DNA from: Rhodoplanes sp046000175
Lineage (GTDB): Bacteria > Pseudomonadota > Alphaproteobacteria > Rhizobiales > Xanthobacteraceae
Direction: 5' to 3'
DNA length: 64,000 bases
Assembly (NCBI RefSeq): GCF_046000175.1
Contig: NZ_JBEOMB010000010.1
Coordinates: 1 to 64,000, forward strand
Under the pieces are notes generated by a model. The model was not told the origin of the DNA. It did no database searches and saw only the letters and a program-made list of their open reading frames with translations. A program made the translations under genes and the position numbers. Positions 58,517 through 64,000 of the stretch are shown piece by piece; positions within the stretch are counted from its first letter, which is position 1, and each line of letters starts with the position of its first letter.

Positions 58517-59471
58517 GTCGTTCGCGCGGCAACAGAATCCGCAGCGCGCCGGGAGCGACCGCCACCCGGACCGGGGTTTCGGCGACGACCTCGCCGTCCA
58601 CAGAAACAGGGCGCGGCCGATCGGTCGCGATCGTGGCGGTGCGGGTGCGCAGCGTCACGACGTCACCCGGCGCCGGCGGCGCCCCGCGCAGCGCCCGCCA
58701 CCAGGTCCGCGGCAGGGCGCGCCGCCCCGGCCCCTTGATCATCCGGATCAGAAGGTCGCCGGTCACGACGCCCGCCGCGGGCGCCACCAGGACGCCGCCC
58801 TGCCAGCCGCCATTGGCGACCCGCACGTCGAGGGCGTCGACGACAGTGGTGCCGCCGTCGTGCGTCACGCTGCAGCGGAACGAACGGTGGCGGGCCAGCC
58901 GGGCGGCGGCGACCATCAGATAGGCGGCGCGGCCGGCCCAGCGCTTCGCCAGGTGAGCCGACCCGCGCGCAATGTCGGCCGGCAGACCGATCGCGACCGC
59001 GTTGGCGAACCAGCGATCGTCGAGCCGGCCGAGATCGATGTCGGTCGGGATTCCGTCGCACAGCACGTCGACGGCGCGCTCCAGCTCCAGCGGCAGCCCG
59101 AGCGCCTTGGCGAAGCTGTTGGCAGTGCCGAGCGGCAGCAGGCCGAGCAGCGGTCGAGCCCGCCCGTCGGGCGCCGCGAACGCGCCGACCACCGTGCTGA
59201 TCGTGCCGTCGCCGCCGCCGACCACGACGAGATGATCGGTCTGCGCCGCGGCCGCCGCGGCGATACCGCCGAGCCGCGCCGGATCCGCGACGGCGTGCGC
59301 CGCCGCGATCAGGAACCCGCGCTCGCCGAGGAGCCGCTGCACCGCCTCGAACCGACGCTGGCCGCGGCGCGAGCGCGCGTTCACGATCAGCACGACCCGG
59401 CGCGGGGCGCGTCGACTCTCGGCCGCGTGCGATTCGATGCCGTCCTCGTGCAGGGTCGTCACGTCGGTCAT
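58509..59471 (-). CDS. Diacylglycerol kinase-family lipid kinase
   Basis: A 320-aa DAGK_cat protein. The nucleotide-binding motif VVVGGGDGTISTVVGAF (GGDGT) is clear, and LGLLPLGTANSFAKALGLP follows. VLIVNARSRRG at the N-terminus and PVSVDGEVV near the C-terminus are also family features. Members phosphorylate diacylglycerol or other lipids at the membrane. The ATG at 59471 is used; an ATG at 59489 is also possible. It is divergent from the trehalose-phosphate synthase gene. Confidence 0.88.
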   Translation of the reverse strand: MTDVTTLHEDGIESHAAESRRAPRRVVLIVNARSRRGQRRFEAVQRLLGERGFLIAAAHAVADPARLGGIAAAAAAQTDHLVVVGGGDGTISTVVGAFAAPDGRARPLLGLLPLGTANSFAKALGLPLELERAVDVLCDGIPTDIDLGRLDDRWFANAVAIGLPADIARGSAHLAKRWAGRAAYLMVAAARLARHRSFRCSVTHDGGTTVVDALDVRVANGGWQGGVLVAPAAGVVTGDLLIRMIKGPGRRALPRTWWRALRGAPPAPGDVVTLRTRTATIATDRPRPVSVDGEVVAETPVRVAVAPGALRILLPRERHG

Positions 59472-59707
59472 GAGATCGTCACCGCGCATTCGTCGTCGTG
59501 AGATGCCGGAACGCAATGCGCGAGAAGGTGTTGCGTTCCCTCGTCGCGGAACTGCGCGGAGCCGCCGTGAGGCGCGGCGCTCCGGGCAGGGTCGACACGG
59601 TCGCCGAATTGGTCGACAAGGAGAGCAGACGGGCGACGGGGCGCCCATGCGACGGAGATCGACGCGCAGCGACGGCGCGGTTGGCATCGGCGAGGGAGGG
59701 CGCAGGC

Positions 59708-61957
59708 TTGGCGGGCGAGGGGCTGTCGAATCGGTTGACCTCAAAGTGGCTGCGCAGCCCGACGCTGCGCTACGTCGCGCTCGGAATCGCCGCCGCCACC
59801 GTCATGGTGGTCGCGCTGGCACCGCTCGGCTCCGCCATGGTCGAAGGCTGGTCGCGCCGCGACGTCGAGCTGCGCTCGCGCCTCGTGTTTCGCTCGATTC
59901 GTGATCAGGTCGCGGCGGGCCTCGTCGCGCCCCCGGGATTCGACCTCGGACCGTTCTTCGAGCGCCTCTCCGAGGACGAGCGGATTCTCGGGCTCGGATT
60001 CTGCACCGAGGCCGGCACGCTGCGCTACGCAACCCGGCAGTGGCCGAAGGCGATCACCTGCGCCAGCCTGAAGCGCGACCGCACGGATTCCTTCGCGTCG
60101 GTCACCGATCGGGGGCGCCGCATTCATGTCAGCGTCTTCCCGATCGCGGCCGGGCCGGTCTCGGGCCATCTGCTGCTGCTGCACGATCTCGCCTTCGCGG
60201 ACGAGCGTGCCCGCGAGGCGCAGTTCTACACGATCCTGTCGGTGATCGGCGTCGCCGCCGGCCTCGGCCTCTTGGCGCTCGCCATGGTGCTGGCGTTGCA
60301 GCGCAGCTGGGTCCGTTCGGTGCGCACCATGGTGGCCGACATGCGAAACCGCGGCGTGCTCGACGCCGCCCCCTCCGGCGACTCGCCGCTCGGCCGCGAG
60401 CTGCACGGCCTGCTCGAGGAGCTGCGGGTCGAGCGCACCTATGCCGAGGGCATCCATGTCGAGTGGTCGCCCAAGACGCTGCACCGCCTGCTCATGGAGG
60501 AGCTGCCCGGCGCCGAGGTGCTGGTCGTCTCCAACCGCGAGCCCTACATCCACAACCGGGTCGACGGCGCCATCGCGCTGCAGCGGCCGGCGAGCGGTCT
60601 CGTCTCTGCGCTGGAGCCGGTGATGCGTGCCTGCGGCGGCACCTGGATCGCGCACGGCAGCGGCTCGGCCGACCGCGACACCGTCGATCGGAACGATCGC
60701 GTGCCGGTGCCGCCCGGCGATCCGACCTACATGCTGCGCCGCGTCTGGCTCTCCGACGAGGAGCAGGACGGCTACTATTACGGCCTCGCCAACGAGGGGC
60801 TCTGGCCGCTCTGCCACATCTCCTTCGTGCGTCCGACCTTTCGCGAGGAGGACTGGCGCCAGTACAAGGCCGTCAACGCGCGCTTCGCCGACGCCGTCGT
60901 GCAGGAGGCGAGCCGCGACGACCCGATCGTGCTGGTGCAGGACTATCACTTCGCCCTGCTGCCGCGGATGATCCGCGAGCGGCTGCCGCGCGCCACCGTG
61001 ATCACGTTCTGGCACATCCCGTGGCCGAACGCCGAGACCTTCTCGATCTGCCCGTGGCGCGAGGAGATCATCGACGGGCTCCTGGGCAGCACCATCCTGG
61101 GCTTCCACACGCGCTTCCACTGCAACAACTTCCTCGAGGCGACCGACCGCTTCATGGAGAGCCGCATCGATCGCGAGCACGCCTCGGTGACGCTCGGCGG
61201 CCACGAGACCATGGTGCGGGCCTATCCGATCTCGATCGAATGGCCGCCCTCCGCGCTCGACGGCCAGACGCCGATCGCCGCGTGCCGGGCGGCCGTGATC
61301 AGCCGCTTCGGCCTGCCGGCCGACGCTCACATCGCGGTCGGCGTCGAACGCTTCGACTACACCAAGGGCCTTCTCGACCGCATCCACGCCGTCGACGATC
61401 TGCTCACGAGGCATCCGGAGTGGCGCGGCAAGTTCGTCTACCTGCAGGCGGCGTCGCCGACCCGCAGCAAGCTCGGCGCCTACAGCGCCCTGCAGGCGGA
61501 GACCGTGCGGCTCGCCGAGGAGGTCAATGCGCGGCACGGCGGCAAGGGCTATACGCCGGTCGTGCTGTCGATCCGCCACCACGAGCCGACCGAGGTGTTC
61601 GAGATCTTCCGCGCCGCCGACCTGTGCATCGTGTCGAGCCTGCACGACGGCATGAATCTGGTGGCGAAGGAGTTCGTCGCGGCGCGCGACGACGAGCAGG
61701 GCGTGCTGGTGCTGTCCGGCTTCGCCGGCGCCTCGCGCGAACTGTCCGAGGCGCTGATCGTCAATCCCTACGACACCCGCAGCATGGCGTCCGCCATCGA
61801 TGCAGCCCTGCGCATGTCCACGGCCGAGCAACGCGAGCGCATGCATCTGATGCGCGACATGGTGCGCCAGCGCAACGTGTACCGTTGGGCCGCCCAGATG
61901 CTGCTCGACGCCGCCCGCCTGCGCAAGCGCGCCCGCATCCTGGCCGGCGCGGCGTGA
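59708..61957 (+). CDS. Membrane-anchored trehalose-6-phosphate synthase (GT20) with N-terminal sensor-like region
   Basis: A protein of about 749 aa. TM1 lies near residues 21-45 (LGIAAATVMVVALAPLG) and TM2 near 176-198 (VIGVAAGLGLLALAMVLAL). They bound about 130 residues predicted to face the periplasm. From about residue 271 the OtsA/GT20 domain is complete: VLVVSNREPYIHN, the ITFWHIPWPN segment, GVERFDYTKGLLDR and SLHDGMNLVAKEF. OtsA makes trehalose-6-phosphate from UDP-glucose and glucose-6-phosphate. The frame is open from 59498, but a TTG at 59708 preceded by GAGGGAGGG is the best-supported start. OtsA is usually soluble and about 470 aa. Confidence 0.85.
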   Translation: MAGEGLSNRLTSKWLRSPTLRYVALGIAAATVMVVALAPLGSAMVEGWSRRDVELRSRLVFRSIRDQVAAGLVAPPGFDLGPFFERLSEDERILGLGFCTEAGTLRYATRQWPKAITCASLKRDRTDSFASVTDRGRRIHVSVFPIAAGPVSGHLLLLHDLAFADERAREAQFYTILSVIGVAAGLGLLALAMVLALQRSWVRSVRTMVADMRNRGVLDAAPSGDSPLGRELHGLLEELRVERTYAEGIHVEWSPKTLHRLLMEELPGAEVLVVSNREPYIHNRVDGAIALQRPASGLVSALEPVMRACGGTWIAHGSGSADRDTVDRNDRVPVPPGDPTYMLRRVWLSDEEQDGYYYGLANEGLWPLCHISFVRPTFREEDWRQYKAVNARFADAVVQEASRDDPIVLVQDYHFALLPRMIRERLPRATVITFWHIPWPNAETFSICPWREEIIDGLLGSTILGFHTRFHCNNFLEATDRFMESRIDREHASVTLGGHETMVRAYPISIEWPPSALDGQTPIAACRAAVISRFGLPADAHIAVGVERFDYTKGLLDRIHAVDDLLTRHPEWRGKFVYLQAASPTRSKLGAYSALQAETVRLAEEVNARHGGKGYTPVVLSIRHHEPTEVFEIFRAADLCIVSSLHDGMNLVAKEFVAARDDEQGVLVLSGFAGASRELSEALIVNPYDTRSMASAIDAALRMSTAEQRERMHLMRDMVRQRNVYRWAAQMLLDAARLRKRARILAGAA

Positions 61958-62256
61958 TCACGTCGCGCCCTCGCGACGGCAAGGACCTGTGCTGATTCCG
62001 CCACGCCCGGCTGGAAAGCACGGCGCAGTGCCGTTTACGCCCGGCGTCCGGGCGGCCCGGCCGTGCTGCCGCATCCGTCTGAAATCAAAGACGGAATCCG
62101 CGTGATCTCCGCGCATGGTGCAGGAAGTCGGCGCCGCGTTTTCTGGAATATCTCTAAATCATTGCTATTGCAGGAGAAATTGGCATTCCGTTAAAGCCCG
62201 TCGAGGGTGGGGCGCGGTGCTCCGCCGAACCGGGCGGTTCTGACGGGGCATTCGTC
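61958..62256. other. Promoter region of the FecI-type sigma factor
   Basis: This 299-bp gap has an AT-rich part at 62140-62195, containing GAGAAATTGGCATTCCG, a partial relative of the motif repeated before fecR and the receptor gene. Nothing else recognisable is present. An iron regulator site could lie here but none could be assigned. Confidence 0.4.
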
Positions 62257-62760
62257 TTGGCGTGGGACATCCAAGCGCTGTTTCGGCGGCACGCGGACGG
62301 CATCCGCCGCTCGCTGATGCGGCGCGGGCTGCCCCGCGAGACGGCGGCCGACATCACCCAGGACACGTTCCTGCGCGTGCTCGCCGCGCTGCCGGCCGAC
62401 GGCACCGAGAACCACAATCCGAAGGCCTATCTCTATCAGGTCTCGCGCAACCTCGGGCTCAACCATCTGCGTCGCGAGCGTCTCGCCGGCCTCGTCGACC
62501 TTCCCGACGCTGTGGTCGCCGAGGTCTCCGACCCGGCACCGTCCCCGGAGACGATCGCCTGCGACCGCGCCCAGCTCGCCCGCGTCGCCACGGCGCTCGA
62601 CGCGCTGCCGGAGCGCACCCGCCGCGCCTTCGAGCTGCACCGCATCGGCGGGCTCACCATCGCCGAGGTCGCGCGCGAGATCGGGCTCTCCACCACCCGC
62701 ACCTGGGCGCTGGTTCACGAAGCCTATCGCCACCTCGTCCTCGCCACCGGCGGGCTGTGA
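62257..62760 (+). CDS. fecI: FecI-type ECF sigma factor
   Basis: A 167-aa ECF sigma factor of the FecI group. Region 2: LFRRHADGIRRSLMRRGLPRE, then ITQDTFLRVL and NPKAYLYQVSRNLGLNHLRRE. Region 4: LDALPERTRRAFELHRIGG, LTIAEVAREIGLSTTRTWAL. In this group a TonB receptor senses an external iron chelate, and FecR relays it to FecI. The start appears to be a TTG at 62257. The stop overlaps a GTG in the fecR frame. Confidence 0.88.
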   Translation: MAWDIQALFRRHADGIRRSLMRRGLPRETAADITQDTFLRVLAALPADGTENHNPKAYLYQVSRNLGLNHLRRERLAGLVDLPDAVVAEVSDPAPSPETIACDRAQLARVATALDALPERTRRAFELHRIGGLTIAEVAREIGLSTTRTWALVHEAYRHLVLATGGL

Positions 62761-62775
62761 GTTCGATCGGCGGGG

Positions 62776-62805
62776 GAGAAAATTCCGCGCGTTCCGGTGT
62801 ATCAG
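62776..62805 (+). promoter_or_regulatory. Candidate FecI-dependent promoter before fecR
   Basis: GAGAAAATTCCGCG (62776-62789), 8 nt, then TGTATCAG (62798-62805). The same 14-mer and a near-identical TGTAACAG at the same spacing occur before the receptor gene at 63822. Confidence 0.55.
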
Positions 62806-62852
62806 GTGAGGGCGGGGCGTCGACCGACGGCCGCCTCGTCCCGGACCCGATC

Positions 62853-63803
62853 ATGCCCGAGCCTCCGCCCGACAGCCGCCTCCTCGACGAGGCGATCGAC
62901 CTGATGATCCGCCTCCAGAACGACGCCGACAACCCGGTGGCGCTGGAGATGGTGCGGGCGTGGCGGGCGCGCAGCCCCGAGCACGAGGGCGTCTGGACGC
63001 TGGTGTCGGGCGCGCACGGGGCGAGCGGCACAGTGCTGACAAGGCGTCGGAAGGCGGCGCGGCGCGGCCCGACGCGGCGCAAGCTGGTGCTGGTGGGTGC
63101 GGTGGCGATCGGCGGCGGGCTGGCCGGCTGGTCGGTGCTGCCCGATCTCGTGATGCGGCGCCGGGCCGATCACGTCACCGCCAAGGGCGAGCTGCGCCGC
63201 GTGCCGCTGCCCGACGGCAGCGTCGCGACGCTCGGCCCCGACAGTGCGGTCGCGCTCGACGACGGCCCGTTGTCGCGCGGCATCGTGCTCCTGCGGGGGA
63301 TGGCCTATTTCGAGGTGGCGCCGGACCCGCGTCGGCCGTTCACGGTGACGGCCGGCGGCGTCACGGCGACGGCGCTCGGCACGGCCTTCGACGTCGCCGA
63401 CGATGCTGGGGTGGTCGCCGTCTCGGTGCGTGAGGGCGTGGTCGAGGCGCGCGCCGCCGCGCCGGGCCTCGCGGCCGGCGCGCAGTTGCGGGCCGGCGAC
63501 TGGATCGCGGTCGATCCCGCCGCCCAGGCGGTCGATCGCGGCCGGCGCGACGCCGACCAGATCGCCGCCTGGCGCGACGATCGTCTCGTCGCCGAGCGCG
63601 CCACCGTGAGAGCGCTCGTCGAGCGCATCGCCCGCTGGATTCCCGGACGGGTGATCCTGGCGGATCCCTTCATCGGCACGCAGCGCGTGAGCGGTCTGTT
63701 CGACCTCGCCGATCCGGTGGCGGCGCTCGCCGCCGTCGTTCACCCCGCCGGTGCCAGGGTGCGGCAGATCGGCCCGTATCTCACGGTCGTGTCGCCGATC
63801 TGA
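62853..63803 (+). CDS. fecR: FecR-type anti-sigma/signal-transduction regulator
   Basis: An inner-membrane regulator of 316 aa from this start. The N-terminal DUF4880 region (LLDEAIDLMIRLQ...VRAWRARSPEHEGVW) is followed by one transmembrane helix (LVLVGAVAIGGGLAGWSVL). The periplasmic FecR domain has LPDGSVATLGPDSAVAL, RGMAYFEVAPDPRRPFTV and ALGTAFDV. It then has a secretin/STN-contacting C-terminus (WIPGRVILADPFIG). A GTG at 62757, overlapping the fecI stop, would add 32 low-complexity residues. The ATG at 62853 is preferred because the DUF4880 region begins there and a candidate promoter lies upstream. Confidence 0.87.
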   Translation: MPEPPPDSRLLDEAIDLMIRLQNDADNPVALEMVRAWRARSPEHEGVWTLVSGAHGASGTVLTRRRKAARRGPTRRKLVLVGAVAIGGGLAGWSVLPDLVMRRRADHVTAKGELRRVPLPDGSVATLGPDSAVALDDGPLSRGIVLLRGMAYFEVAPDPRRPFTVTAGGVTATALGTAFDVADDAGVVAVSVREGVVEARAAAPGLAAGAQLRAGDWIAVDPAAQAVDRGRRDADQIAAWRDDRLVAERATVRALVERIARWIPGRVILADPFIGTQRVSGLFDLADPVAALAAVVHPAGARVRQIGPYLTVVSPI

Positions 63804-63821
63804 TTATTTTTCCGTTCGGAC

Positions 63822-63851
63822 GAGAAAATTCCGCGGCCCCGATTGTAACAG
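63822..63851 (+). promoter_or_regulatory. Candidate FecI-dependent promoter before the receptor gene
   Basis: GAGAAAATTCCGCG (63822-63835), 8 nt, then TGTAACAG (63844-63851). It is the second copy of the arrangement found before fecR and lies about 65 bp before the ATG at 63916. Confidence 0.58.
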
Positions 63852-63915
63852 CCTCGGGAGCCGCGTCGCGGTGCCGGCCGTGGGCTGCTCCTTCATGCGA
63901 GCGAGGGGCAGGGGC

Positions 63916-64000
63916 ATGCGGGCGGACGTGAAGCAGGCGCGGGTTCGATCGGGCGTTCGCGGGAGCAGGTTCCGCATCGCGGCGTTGCTGATCACGGTCG
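63916..64000 (+). CDS. Start of an exported protein, probably a TonB-dependent receptor (partial)
   Basis: Only about 28 residues are in the window. They begin MRADVKQARVRSG and enter a hydrophobic stretch (FRIAALLITV), as in a long signal peptide. An in-frame ATG at 63895 could be used instead. GAGGGGCAGGGG precedes the ATG at 63916. In fecI-fecR loci the next gene is nearly always the outer-membrane siderophore or ferric-citrate receptor. That identity is inferred from order only. Confidence 0.6.
   Translation, partial: MRADVKQARVRSGVRGSRFRIAALLITV

Overview
The window is high-GC chromosomal DNA of a flagellated alphaproteobacterium, most likely in the Hyphomicrobiales (Rhizobiales). The evidence is a ChpT-CtrA phosphorelay with TTAA-N7-TTAAC CtrA boxes and clustered GANTC (CcrM) sites, the che and flagellar gene arrangement, a DUF2778 peptidoglycan enzyme, several TctC/Bug binding proteins and dispersed palindromes of the kind common in Rhizobiales. 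The genus cannot be fixed from the sequence alone. No prophage, insertion sequence or CRISPR array was seen.

Layout. 1-7.5 kb: a partial cysQ, then chpT, cheA (with a C-terminal receiver), cheW, cheY, cheB and cheR, closed by a strong terminator. 7.9-10.2 kb: an ECF sigma/RskA-type anti-sigma pair. 10.3-13.4 kb: fliJ and fliI diverging from ctrA. 13.5-14.2 kb: a VapBC toxin-antitoxin pair. 15-18.2 kb: a cyclic amidohydrolase and a Tat-exported peptide-type binding protein. 18.4-20.5 kb: flhA. 20.8-27.2 kb: a Spy-like periplasmic protein, tRNA-Lys(CUU), a CadC-like TPR regulator and a divergent autotransporter. 27.3-28.7 kb: pyk.

29.6-39.9 kb is a complete citrate-lyase locus: an NtrC-type regulator and a sensor kinase (convergent to each other), then a 2HCT citrate/malate carrier followed by citC-D-E-F-X-G. 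A perfect sigma-54 -24/-12 element precedes the carrier gene, so the locus looks sigma-54 driven rather than controlled by CitAB as in enterobacteria. 40-44.3 kb: an RBBP9-type hydrolase and a three-gene operon of membrane protein, MoxR ATPase and HExxH/VWA protein. 44.4-45.7 kb: a COG0523 GTPase behind a perfect Zur-like palindrome.

45.9-57 kb is a catabolic island: two TctC/Bug proteins, a LacI regulator, and a six-gene minus-strand operon (M24-fold enzyme, E1-alpha, E1-beta, aldehyde dehydrogenase, E2, TctC). A beta-hydroxyacid dehydrogenase diverges from it. Matching TGCAA-N4-TTGCA palindromes precede lacI and lie between the divergent genes. The M24 protein has Cys in place of one metal-ligand Asp, and the substrate is unknown; this is the best candidate for an undescribed pathway.

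57-64 kb: a DUF2778 peptidoglycan enzyme with a CtrA box, a diacylglycerol-kinase-family lipid kinase, a membrane-anchored trehalose-6-phosphate synthase with an extracytoplasmic sensor-like region, and a FecI-FecR pair followed by the start of an exported protein, probably a TonB-dependent receptor. A 14-bp motif plus a matching -10 element is repeated at identical spacing before fecR and before the receptor gene.
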